Below are positions 44,471 to 54,848 of a stretch of DNA of 64,000 bases, in pieces. The notes below the pieces were generated by a model that worked only from the letters and a program-made list of their open reading frames with translations, had not been told where the DNA came from and searched no databases. The stretch is taken from assembly GCA_017163975.1 (NCBI GenBank), contig JAFFSR010000087.1:682001-746000 (forward strand), given 5' to 3'. Positions within the stretch are counted from its first letter, which is position 1, and the number at the start of each line of letters is the position of its first letter. This stretch comes from Anastatus disparis. Lineage: Eukaryota; Arthropoda; Insecta; Hymenoptera; Eupelmidae. The position numbers were made by a program, and so were the translations under genes.

Positions 44471-44826
44471 TTTATTTTAAATAATTGTATGAAAAAGATG
44501 GAATAATTTTAATTAATCTTAACATATTTTAAAATAACTTAAAATTATTCTTATTGATTTTATATAATTATTTAAAATAAAACAAAAAAACCACCGCGCT
44601 GTAATACTATACATTTTTTATTATTTAATTTATATTATAAATTATTAATTGTAAGGTATTATTGACAGTCACTCTTCGGGTGGTGTGGAAATCTGTCTGA
44701 ACAAATATATAATTAATATTCATTTTATTAATAATTTTTATGAGTACAAATTTCATTACTGAACGATATTTTCATTAGTGTAAATATGCACGGGGATTGG
44801 CGAGCAGCGCCAATACCCCTTGAGTA
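44471..44826 (+). repeat. Helitron-like 3' end of copy A with terminal hairpin
   Basis: Near-identical, inverted, to 45,915-45,529. It contains GGGTGGTGTGGAAATCTGTCTGA (the box inverted relative to the 5' end) and a terminal hairpin, GGGGATTGGCG at 44,792-44,802 with CGCCAATACCCC at 44,808-44,819, followed by TTGAG and a TA tract. A subterminal hairpin just before the end is a Helitron hallmark. Confidence 0.65.
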
Positions 44827-45059
44827 TATATATATATATATATATTCATAAACCCATGTACGTGCGTGCATGCGCCTTGACAGGAACAGTTCCATATATA
44901 TATATACATAAAGAAAAATATATATAAACTCGAGTACGTTTGTCATGCATGTGAATTTACATGAAACCTCCCGTACATATAAACCTGTGTGTGTGCGCAC
45001 GCGTGTAAATTAACATTAAATATTCCATGTATATGTGTACATAGATATGCACATACATA

Positions 45060-45115
<56 letters not shown>

Positions 45116-45528
45116 TAAGCCCATGTGTGTGCGTGAATGCACATTAACAGAAACAGTTCCATATATATAAATACAAATCTTAAGTACATGTTTAGATGTG
45201 TTTGCGCGTTTGGGTTGACATGAAATGTTAAATATATGAAAACCGGTGCGTGCGTGTTGACATGATTCGTCCCATATATGCAAACCTAAGGGCACTCGGA
45301 TAGGTGTGTCAGAGTTGTCATGAAATGTTCCATATACATATAAACCTGTATGGGCATGGGTAATAATTGAAGTGAAAAATCCTATGTATATTAACGTATG
45401 TGCATGCATGCGAATCAATATGAAATGTCATATATATATAATCCTGTGTGTATGTACATGCATGCTAATAGACATGAAATGTCCCACATATATATATATA
45501 TATTATATATTTATATATATATATACTA
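44827..45528 (-). repeat. Minisatellite with TA tracts (reverse orientation)
   Basis: Units of TGACATGAAATGTTCCATATATA with GTGTGTGCGTGCATG-rich spacers are the reverse complement of the 12.1-kb minisatellite. A long TA run lies at about 45,065-45,112. The array sits exactly between two inverted Helitron-like 3' ends. Confidence 0.8.
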
Positions 45529-45915
45529 GGGGGGGTTCCCCCCTGCTCGCGCTGCTCGCCAACCCCCGTTTATATTTACATTATGTCAGCCAGTAATGAA
45601 ATTTGTACTGACCAAAAGAATTAAAAAAATTAATATTAATTATATATTTGCTCAGACAGATTCCTACACCACCCGAAGAGGTACTGTCAATAATACCTTA
45701 CAATTAATAATTTATAATATAAATTAAATAATAAAAAATGTATGGTATTATTGCGCGTTGATTTTTTTTTGTTTTATTTTTAATAATTATATAAAATCAA
45801 TTATAATAATTTTAAGTTATTTTAAGACATGTTAAAATTAATTAAAATTATTCCTTTTTCTTTATAAAATTATTCAAAATAAAACAATGGTTACCTTCGC
45901 CGATAGCCCTACACA
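45529..45915 (-). repeat. Helitron-like 3' end of copy B
   Basis: Reverse complement of 44,440-44,826 with small differences, including the GGCGAAGG box (near 45,893-45,902), GGGTGGTGTAGGAA and the GCGAGCAGCGCGAGCAGG block. The last hairpin and CTAG resemble the Helitron hairpin-CTRR terminus. Another copy of the GGCTACTGGCGAAGGGTACCA box is at 54,866-54,890. Confidence 0.65.
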
Positions 45916-47153
45916 ACCATGAGAGTCTATATTCCTTCCACCTTATACCATAGACTCTATTTACAATCCATCCTCCACCATCAGTATTACATATTTAAAC
46001 AAAGTTTTAAAATCATTTTATGATTTGTACAATTTATTATTATATTATTGTTATATAACAATTGTTCAATTAATATTTATCTCTTTTAAATCTTTGTTCA
46101 AGTATGTTTATTAGAATAATTATTATAACTTGATATTTTTCAATTAAATATTATTGTAACATGTCTTACAATAATATAGAATAGAAATTTTTTTTATTAT
46201 AATTATTCTAAATTTAAAATTTAACACTTGATTGAATTCTATGCTTTTTAATATTATTATTATTAAAAATTTTCCAATTATTTCTTATATTTGAATATTA
46301 ATTATTATTATTTTTTTTTATAACATTTAGTATCTTTAATTCATATACTCGAAATTAATATATTTCTTTTTTTTAAATATTAGTTTTATTCAAAGTATAT
46401 ATTTTACAATAAATTTCAATATCATTATGATAATCATAATATTATTAATTAATATATTTCATAAATAAAACGATAAAATTAAATAATATAATTTTTCCTT
46501 ATTTATTAATTATTTTAATTTTATTTTAATATATCTTTATTTCATTTTTAAGTCTTTTGGATGTATAAAATATATATCTATAGTGTTTTCTAATATCCTT
46601 GACTTTTTTGCTAGTATTAAAAAAGATATATTAAAATAATTTTTTCAAAATTAATAGAATGTATTTTTATGTTTGTTTTTTTTTTAAATTATCGATTATT
46701 TGTTTATTAATAAATAATCTTCAATATTATTTATTAATTTAAAAAATCAATATAATATAATACATAATGATATGAATTTTATTAATTTTTTTTTGTTTCA
46801 TAAAATAATTTTTTATTTATTCTTTAAACATTTTATTATATTTAAATTCAATTAGAAATGTTTAAGTTATAATAGGATTTTATTTGATTTATTTAACGTT
46901 TAATGCCTGTATCATAATTATAATAATATTAATACAATTAATTACTAATCCATGTACGTCATAAATAAAATTATAAAGTGAGTATTTTATTAAATTTTAT
47001 TTATTTTTTTTAAATATATCTTAATGCAATTAAGTCTTTTTGATGTATGAAATATATTTTAAATTACTGTTTTAATATATTTGATTAATTTTTTGTTATT
47101 ATAAAAGATATATTTATTATTTTTATTGATTTATTACTTAAATATATTTTATA
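45916..47153. other. Very AT-rich interval in copy B
   Basis: About 1.2 kb, over 80% A/T by eye, without an open frame or repeat that I can identify. It is probably decayed element sequence. Confidence 0.5.
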
Positions 47154-48028
47154 TTATATTTTATAATATAAAAAAATTATATTAGCAATACGTAATAAAT
47201 ATTTATAATATATTGTATTATGAGTTGTGATATAATATTCCATTATTGGATCACGTATTTCTAACTTATATTGAATAATTTTATTTGTCATACACTGAGA
47301 AAAAAACATAGTTGGCTTTACTACGTTAAGACCGATGAGCTTAACCAATGTACTGTTTCTCTCGTTTATTACGGTAACATAGTAAATACAACTAGATTCT
47401 CTGGTCGGCATTCAGTAGCACATGATGAATAGATCTTAACCTCAAAATCTATATAATAAATTATACTATTAATTTGCATATTGTTATAATCTACAAACGA
47501 AAGTAGATGAAATAAGAATATTTAATTATGATAAAAGCCTAGAAGACTCAAAACAAGACTTTAAAGTCTTAAAACTTCGGTTAGTATATCTTGAAAAAAG
47601 TAAATAAAATACTAATAAAGACTGTAGAAATTCCTACTACGTTCAATCTAGTAAATGCTACTAATATAAACGGTTAATTCGACTATATATTGAATACTAG
47701 AGTAACATGGTTATCGTTACTAGTGAACGCAATAAAGCCAACTATGTTTTTTTCTTAGTGTATATTTATAATAATATGTTACGTTGTTCCAATTTTCAAA
47801 ATGAAGTTTTTCATTTTCAATTTCGATATAGTTATTAATTGCATTATTTAATCTAGATAAATCTGTATTTTCATTCAAATTTTCCATATATTCTTCGTAC
47901 TGCTCTTGAAACCGTTCAAATTCGTTTATTTGGTTATTTAAATCATCTAATTCTTCTTGATGTTGTAAGTTTTCTACAACAATGTATTCATTTGAAACTG
48001 GATCCCATCCCATTTTATAATGATTCAA
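47154..48028 (-). pseudogene. 135-codon ORF split by a MITE, unknown function
   Basis: From ATG at 48,026-48,028 the frame encodes an acidic, Asn/Glu-rich protein with a long coiled-coil-like helix (residues about 20-75). At 47,762 it meets a MITE. If the 468-bp MITE and one TA are ignored, the frame continues without shift from 47,290 to a stop at 47,154-47,156, adding about 45 residues. It lies on the same strand as the helicase of copy B, between the Penelope pair and the 3' end. It may be a second Helentron ORF or a passenger gene. No family was recognised. An open frame across an AT-rich region suggests past selection. Confidence 0.5.
47293..47760. mobile_element. 468-bp MITE with TA target duplication
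   Basis: TIRs are CACTGAGAAAAAAACATAGT..GGCTTTA and the inverse TAAAGCC..ACTATGTTTTTTTCTTAGTG. TA lies on both sides (47,291-47,292 and 47,761-47,762), pointing to Tc1/mariner-type mobilisation. The interior has no coding sequence. Confidence 0.8.
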
Positions 48029-48366
48029 TTATTATTAGTATTAATTAAATTATATTTTAAATAACTTTATTATTATTTTTTTTATAAAATATTTGGAGTT
48101 TGTTTTTATTTTCTTTTTTATTATTTTAAATTAGGATGATAAATATTTCCATCGGTCTTACAGTCAATTTAAAATCTATATAATAAAATAATTAAATAAA
48201 TATGGACAGTCAGACTGCCCTTGTTTATAATCACCCCCGTAGAATAACCTGAAATAAAAACTTAAAAATTAACTGGAAAGAAACCTGAAAATAAATAAAA
48301 TTAGTAAAGCACAATCTGACTGTCCCCCACAACCAAAAAACCTTTCTTCGATTGTGATCCTGTATA

Positions 48367-48411
48367 ATGTCCAACGTTTCGAGCACGCTACTGCTCATCC
48401 TCAAGGACTTA
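48367..48411 (-). ncRNA. Hammerhead-like ribozyme motif, Penelope copy 1
   Basis: Reverse-complement copy of the motif at 52,176-52,220 (see that entry). Confidence 0.45.
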
Positions 48412-48523
48412 ACTCCTCTCGCCGCATGACTCCCAATTTATACCTAAAAAATTATTTGAATATCCCCTTCACCATCAAAAACACCAATATAAGTAAATAT
48501 ACCTCCACCACTTTAATTCTATA

Positions 48524-50860
48524 TTATGTTAGAAAAGGATGATAAATACTATTTAATTTACTTGATTCTAACATTAAATTTACATTATTTTTATTCTGAA
48601 AAATGTGAATATTCTCAAAACTCTCCCTTTTAAATTTATTTTTAATATTATTTTCTAAAATTTCAACATTCACAAAATCAAAAGAATGAACGGAATTCAA
48701 ACAATGTTGCTTCAAACCCGACACAACATTTGGACTTCTCAAACTATATTTATGTTCATAAATTCGTTTTTTTAAATATCTACTTGTCTGTCCAATATAA
48801 TATTTATCACAATCATTACAATTGATCTTGTAAACGACTCCCGATTTTTCATCCTTTTCATCCTTATCTTTACAATTATTAAAAAATCTACCTAAATTAT
48901 TATTATTTCTAAAGAAAACTTGAATTTTATGTTTTTTGAATTCATTTCTAATTCTTTCTGACAAACCTCTAACATACGGCAAAACAAAATACAAGCTTCT
49001 AGTTTCTACATCAATTTTCTTTTTTAAATTACTATTATAAATTTCATTCACCCTCTCCTCAATCATTCTATTAACAAATTCGATTGGATAACTATTACTA
49101 ACAAAAGTCTTTCTAACAATGTTCAAATTTTCTTTTCTGAAATCTATATGTGATAACTTAATCGCGCGATCAATCACACCCTTCAAAGTACCAATTTTGT
49201 TTCCGAACTGGTGATGTGAATTAAAATTTAAAAATCTACCAGACCAAGTTGGCTTTCTATACCAATTTAGTTTAACTTTATTATTACTGTCTCTAATTAC
49301 TTTAATATCCAAAAAACTCAACTGATTATCTGACTCTATTTCTTTAGTAAATTTAATTCTATCATGAACAGAATTAAAAACATCAACCATTTCATCCACA
49401 AAACAATCTGGCACCACAGCAAAGATGTCATCAACATATCTTTTATAAATTATTGGCTCAAAACTCAATTTCGACAAAGCAACACCCTCCAATTTTTCCA
49501 TCACCAAATTAGCTATCACAGGTGACAATGGTGATCCCATCGGACAACCATACCTCTGCTCATAAAAAATTTTATCAAAAGAAAAAACTGTATTATTAAA
49601 AACTAATTGAAGTGCTTTAATCATTTCACTCTGAGTTAAACTAGTATATAAACTGATATTAGACCACCTCTCGCAAATGATCTCATTGACCATCTCCAGA
49701 GGTACATTCGTAAACAGAGATACAACGTCCAGCGAAATCATTTTATGATCATTCGGAATAACAATATCTTTTATAATATCATAAAAACTCCAACTATCTT
49801 TAACAAAAGAATTAGTTTTTCCAACTACATTAATTAAAATATCAGACAAAAACCGTGCAAGTTTATACGTAGGAAAATTAATTGACGATATTATTATTCT
49901 ATATGTCAGCTGTTCTTTATCAATCTTAGGAAGCCCATAACATTTTGCAACTGTACCATTTTCACATTTTAGAAATTTAAAAACTTCATTATCTATAAAA
50001 TCCTACTTTTTCCAATATAACAATAAATCCTTTAAACTATCTTGTAACTTATTTATATGTGGATTCCTAATTTTCTTATAAGTGGTGTCATCATCCAAAA
50101 GAAGCTTTAAATGATTCATGTATTCCCCCTTAAATGAAGCTACTGTTACATTACCCTTATCAGCCCTTTGAAAAATTATGTCTACATTATCCCTCAAAAA
50201 TTTTTTTGTTACCTTTAAATCATGACACAAGTTCCCATAAATAAAATTATTAAATCTATTCTCCCTTTTAAAATTCCCTATAATCTTAACCAATGATCCC
50301 CTACAATTTTTCTTCAATTCATCATTAAAACCAACAACACTACTTTCCACATCTGCAATAATTTCTTTAATCGGAAGATCATTATTTAAGTATGGTGAAG
50401 CAAACCCTGCTCCCCTTGACATAACATTCACCACTTCATTAGGTATTACTCTATCAGTCAGATTTCTGAACCAACCATCATTACCATTATAATGATTGAT
50501 TTGATTGTGTTTTTGCGATCAAGATATTCAAATTTTCTTTTTAAATTTTTCCTTTTCATATATTTTACTTTATTAAAGTGCCTCTCCTGATTATGAAAAA
50601 ATTCATGTAAATCATTATAATTCATAACTCTATATAAATATGATTCAAGACCCAACAAATATCTATTTAAACCATTAATATCAAAATTAACATTTTTAAT
50701 CTCTAAATTTAATAATTTATTTTTAAAAAAGAAAATGCTTTTTTCTAACTCATGAGAAACTCTTTTGTTGCTATATTGATAAAAATATCCACCATCAAAC
50801 CCATTATCAATATGCTTTGGAAAGTTATTTAATTTCCTACATCTTAAGAGAAAAGTTAAT
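48524..50860 (-). pseudogene. Penelope reverse transcriptase + GIY-YIG endonuclease, copy 1
   Basis: Retroelement protein that nicks DNA and primes reverse transcription there. The N-terminal part (50,860-50,458) leads, after a frameshift in the A/T run at 50,510-50,514, into 50,434-50,003 with FQRADKGNVTV. A TAG at 50,003-50,005 interrupts, and the same frame goes on to 48,524. Reverse transcriptase motifs are SLDVVSLFTNVP, GCPMGSPLSPVIANL and YVDDIFAV (catalytic DD). The GIY-YIG domain begins VVYKINCNDCDKYYIGQTSRYLKKR. There are only two lesions, one of them in a homopolymer, so the copy is young. The GIY-YIG domain marks the canonical EN+ Penelope group. Confidence 0.9.
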
Positions 50861-52062
50861 TGTTTGTTGTTTTTACGAATGTACCTCTGGAGATGGTCAA
50901 TGAGATCATTTGCGAGAGGTGGTCTAATATCAGTTTATATACTAGTTTAACTCAGAGTGAAATGATTAAAGCACTTCAATTAGTTTTTAATAATACAGTT
51001 TTTTCTTTTGATAAAATTTTTTATGAGCAGAGGTATGGTTGTCCGATGGGATCACCATTGTCACCTGTGATAGCTAATTTGGTGATGGAAAAATTGGAGG
51101 GTGTTGCTTTGTCGAAATTGAGTTTTGAGCCAATAATTTATAAAAGATATGTTGATGACATCTTTGCTGTGGTGCCAGATTGTTTTGTGGATGAAATGGT
51201 TGATGTTTTTAATTCTGTTCATGATAGAATTAAATTTACTAAAGAAATAGAGTCAGATAATCAGTTGAGTTTTTTGGATATTAAAGTAATTAGAGACAGT
51301 AATAATAAAGTTAAACTAAATTGGTATAGAAAGCCAACTTGGTCTGGTAGATTTTTAAATTTTAATTCACATCACCAGTTCGGAAACAAAATTGGTACTT
51401 TGAAGGGTGTGATTGATCGCGCGATTAAGTTATCACATATAGATTTCAGAAAAGAAAATTTGAACATTGTTAGAAAGGCTTTTGTTAGTAATAGTTATCC
51501 AATCGAATTTGTTAATAGAATGATTGAGGAGAGGGTGAATGAAATTTATAATAGTAATTTAAAAAAGAAAATTGATGTAGAATCTAGAAGCTTGTATTTT
51601 GTTTTGCCGTATGTTAGAGGTTTGTCAGAAAGAATTAGAAATGAATTCAAAAAACATAAAATTCAAGTTTTCTTTAGAAATAATAATAATTTAGGTAGAT
51701 TTTTTAATAATTGTAAAGATAAGGATGAAAAGGATGAAAAATCGGGAGTCGTTTACAAGATCAATTGTAATGATTGTGATAAATATTATATTGGACAGAC
51801 AAGTAGATATTTAAAAAAACGAATTTATGAACATAAATATAGTTTGAGAAGTCCAAATGTTGTGTCGGGTTTGAAGCAACATTGTTTGAATTCCGTTCAT
51901 TCTTTTGATTTTGTGAATGTTGAAATTTTAGAAAATAATATTAAAAATAAATTTAAAAGGGAGAGTTTTGAGAATATTCACATTTTTCAGAATAAAAATA
52001 ATGTAAATTTAATGTTAGAATCAAGTAAATTAAATAGTATTTATCATCCTTTTCTAACATAA
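50860..52062 (+). CDS. Penelope RT + GIY-YIG endonuclease, 5'-truncated copy 2
   Basis: The open frame is identical to copy 1 from FTNVPLEMVNE onward except for a few residues (for example Thr to Ala and Thr to Ser in the region after the RT). It includes the YVDD motif and the full GIY-YIG domain. The first residues before FTNVP come from the junction, not from the element. The RT N-terminal region and first RT motif are missing, so the product would be inactive for reverse transcription, though the endonuclease part is complete. It terminates at TAA 52,060-52,062. Confidence 0.85.
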   Translation: MFVVFTNVPLEMVNEIICERWSNISLYTSLTQSEMIKALQLVFNNTVFSFDKIFYEQRYGCPMGSPLSPVIANLVMEKLEGVALSKLSFEPIIYKRYVDDIFAVVPDCFVDEMVDVFNSVHDRIKFTKEIESDNQLSFLDIKVIRDSNNKVKLNWYRKPTWSGRFLNFNSHHQFGNKIGTLKGVIDRAIKLSHIDFRKENLNIVRKAFVSNSYPIEFVNRMIEERVNEIYNSNLKKKIDVESRSLYFVLPYVRGLSERIRNEFKKHKIQVFFRNNNNLGRFFNNCKDKDEKDEKSGVVYKINCNDCDKYYIGQTSRYLKKRIYEHKYSLRSPNVVSGLKQHCLNSVHSFDFVNVEILENNIKNKFKRESFENIHIFQNKNNVNLMLESSKLNSIYHPFLT

Positions 52063-52175
52063 TATAGAATTAAAGTGGTGGAGGTATATTAACTTATATT
52101 GGTGTTTTTGATGGTGAAGGGGATATTCAAATAATTTTTTAGGTATAAATTGGGAGTCATGCGGCGAGAGGAGTT

Positions 52176-52220
52176 AAGTCCTTGAGGATGAGCAGTAGCG
52201 TGCTCGAAACGTTGGACATT
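52176..52220 (+). ncRNA. Hammerhead-like ribozyme motif, Penelope copy 2
   Basis: GTCC (52,178-52,181) pairs with GGAC (52,214-52,217). Between them lie TTGAGGA, a 5-bp stem GAGCA/TGCTC closing GTAGCG, and GAAAC, the layout of the CUGANGA - stem II - GAAA hammerhead core with one deviation (U for C) and a minimal stem III. Penelope-like elements are known to carry such ribozymes in their repeated ends. Activity is unproven. Confidence 0.5.
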
Positions 52221-52635
52221 ATACAGGATCACAATCGAAGAAAGGTTTTTTGGTTGTGGGGGACAGTCAGATTGTGCTTTACTAATTTTATTTATTTTCA
52301 GGTTTCTTTCCAGTTAATTTTTAAGTTTTTATTTCAGGTTATTCTACGGGGGTGATTATAAACAAGGGCAGTCTGACTGTCCATATTTATTTAATTATTT
52401 TATTATATAGATTTTAAATTGACTGTAAGACCGATGGAAATATTTATCATCCTATTATTCAGTCGAAATAAGTATTGTTTTTATTATTTTAAATTAATTT
52501 TTTTATATAGAAAATTTAAAGTATGTTTTTATTTTTTGTTTTATTACGTTATATCTGAAAAAACAAATGTTTTATTAGTATGTAAGAAATATGAATATAT
52601 TTTTAATATTAAAAAAATTAAAGTTTTTTTTTTGT

Positions 52636-53790
52636 TATTTTTCTAGTACTTCTTTCCATACTATATTGGTTAATTCATTTTTATTTTCTAATTCATTTTA
52701 AATATGTATTTTAGGAAAGATTTTTACTTCTTGAAAGAGCAACATATAATTGTCCATGTGAAAATAAAGGTTTTTTATGCGTACTTAAAATAACATTTTT
52801 CGAAAAACAATAATTATTGTTAATGTTTTGATAAATTTTATTGCAAACATTATTAGTTTTCCATTTTTCTGGTATAATAAATGTATCAACTTTTCCTTCC
52901 CCGATATCTAATAAAAATGATGAAAAATTTTCATCATAAGATCTTATATTTTTTTTTAATTTAAAAATATAAAACATTGGCCATAGGGTTGAATATTTCA
53001 TAGTTTGTTCTATAATTGTATTTTTATTTCCATGTTTTAATACAGGTAAAATTTGACGAAAATCTCCACCTAAAATAATAATTTTTCCTTCAAAAATTTC
53101 ATTATTATGACAGATATCTTTTAATGTTTTGTCAACTATTTCTAAAGCTTTTTTTGGAATCATTGATGCTTCGTCCCATATAATTACATTTGCTTCTCTT
53201 AATTTTTTCTTATCTGAATCAAATTTTAAAAATGCACTTTCAATATTGTTTAAGTCTAACGGTAATCTAAAAGTTCGGTGACTGGTTAAACCTTTTGGTA
53301 GTAAAATTGAAGCAATACCTGTCCAAGCCATTGATAAGAATTTTTTTTTTATTATTATAAAATAATATATTAATGTTTTATATAAAAATGTTTTTCCAGA
53401 ACCTCCTGGTCCATCTATGAAAAAAATTTTATGATTATTATTTATGATTTGTTCAAAAATATGTTTTTGATCGTTATTCAATTGTTTATACATTTTATCA
53501 AATTTTTTTTTACTAAAAATTATAATTTTATCATTAATTTCTTCGTTTTCCTCGATATAGTTTTCATTTGGTTCGGGTAAACCAAAATTTTCACATGACA
53601 TTTGTTCTGAATTTAATATTTGATTAATATGGGATAAAGCTTTGTTTTCTTTATTTCGTTTAAAATCTTCATTAAAAAATTTTTTATATTTTTTCCAAAT
53701 AATTTGTTTTTCGTGTTCTATTAAATTCATTGCAAGAGCAGTTTCTTTATAAGTATTATAAGTTACATTTTCATAAGTTCGTAAATCTTT
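52636..53790 (-). pseudogene. Helitron Pif1-like helicase with an internal deletion
   Basis: C-terminal helicase domain of the Helitron protein. The order is TYNTYKETALAM (53,770-53,730), Walker A GPGGSGKT, AWTGIAS, Walker B WDEASMIPK, GGDFRQILPV and the KNIRS motif. The sequence then jumps from NVILST directly to SHGQLYVALSRSK, so about 150-180 residues including motif V are deleted. The frame stops at 52,711-52,713. A further piece in another frame, ending with the typical NIVWKEVL tail, reaches TAA at 52,636-52,638. The upstream Rep part is absent. The helicase unwinds donor DNA during rolling-circle transfer; this copy cannot. Confidence 0.9.
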
Positions 53791-53967
53791 AAAATTTCAG
53801 ATAAGTATATTTTTTTATTATATTATAATTAGTTTATATTGAGTTTATTTTTTAATATTATATTTTAAAATAATATATAATTAAAATTTAAAATACTTAT
53901 AATTTAATATTTCTTTATAAATTAATTAATTATGATTTATTTTATTTTAGATTGATTTAAATATATA

Positions 53968-54364
53968 TTAAGAGGCGGCCGTATAGTTCTGTCCTTGTCT
54001 AATCTGAATTTTCGTTATAATTAGTAAACTAAATATTTTTATACAAAAGTAAGGGCAGAGCCCAATAGATTTAAGGATGAATAGACGATTCTATTCTATG
54101 AAAAAATATAAAATTTTCATTAGTTTTCGAGTGAAGTCTGAAACGGAAAAAGAGTTGAACACTTCAATCAAATTTAACTCTTTTTCCCTTTCAGACTTCA
54201 CTTGAAAACTAATGAAAATTTTATATTTTTTCATAGAATAGAATCGTCTGCTCATCCTTAAATCTATTGGGCTCTGCCCTTACTTTTGTATAAAAATATT
54301 TAATTTAGCCATAATAACGAAAATTTAGATTAGACAAGGACAGAACTATACGGCCTCCTCTTAA
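53968..54364. mobile_element. TTAA-flanked foldback MITE (copy 2)
   Basis: TTAA at 53,968-53,971 and 54,361-54,364. Ends GAGGCGGCCGTATAGTTCTG and its inverse. The two arms (about 185 bp each) are nearly perfect reverse complements around a short centre near 54,163, so single strands would form one long hairpin. The first 30 bases resemble those of copy 3. Confidence 0.8.
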
Positions 54365-54848
54365 AAACAATAAAATAGGTAAGAAAATCATAATAACTAG
54401 AGTTATAATTTTAAAATAAATATATTAAAAATATATTATAAATTTATATAAAATCGTTTTTTAAAGAATGAAATTTAATTAAATTGTTTATTTAAATATT
54501 AAAAAATTAATATCACACTCTTTATATAAAAAATTGATAATTTGTTATATAATTTATATTATAACTGTTTAAATATAAACAAATGAAAAGGATATAAATA
54601 TATTCCTTAAAATATTGAAAATATTAGAGAAAAATAAAATAAAAATTATATAACTTTATTTATTTGTATAAAGAGTATAAAAGATAAAATTTTACATTAA
54701 CGATATAATTTTTATTTTTACTTTTTTATAAATAAATGAATTAATAATTATTATAATTTTTATCTTTTTAATTAATAAAAAACTTACAATAACATTTTTA
54801 CTTTTGACATTCAAGGAAATGTGAAAAAATTTTTTAAATTTATATTAT
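54365..54848. other. AT-rich interval of copy B
   Basis: No feature was recognised. The Rep sequence expected here is absent. Confidence 0.5.

Larger units (their letters stand above)
18430..44826 (+). mobile_element. Helitron/Helentron-like copy A, interrupted by a 22.3-kb LTR element
   Basis: The outer (5') region at 18,430-19,340 is an inverted copy of 55,945-55,000. Rep-coding sequence follows (19,324-21,596 and 43,901-44,470), then a 3' end with a hairpin (44,792-44,819). Rep is a rolling-circle HUH nuclease. No helicase sequence was found in this copy. The LTR retroelement at 21,597-43,895, with CGTAT on both sides, splits Rep without loss of frame at the insertion site. The 3' end abuts a TA tract and the minisatellite. 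Boundaries are inferred from where homology to copy B stops. Confidence 0.7.
48131..52453. mobile_element. Penelope-like element, inverted pair of copies
   Basis: Copy 1 (-, 50,872-48,131) is longer and copy 2 (+, 50,873-52,453) is 5'-truncated. They meet 5' to 5' and share about 1.58 kb at near identity, from the reverse transcriptase core to the shared 3' flank ending TATTTATCATCC. Inverted or tandem arrays with a 5'-truncated partner are a known Penelope habit and create the so-called pseudo-LTRs. The pair lies just downstream of copy B's helicase. Confidence 0.88.

Noticed and set aside
45372..45596. Cys/Met/Tyr-rich ORF near the copy B end
   Set aside because: It is a translation of the minisatellite and terminal hairpin region.
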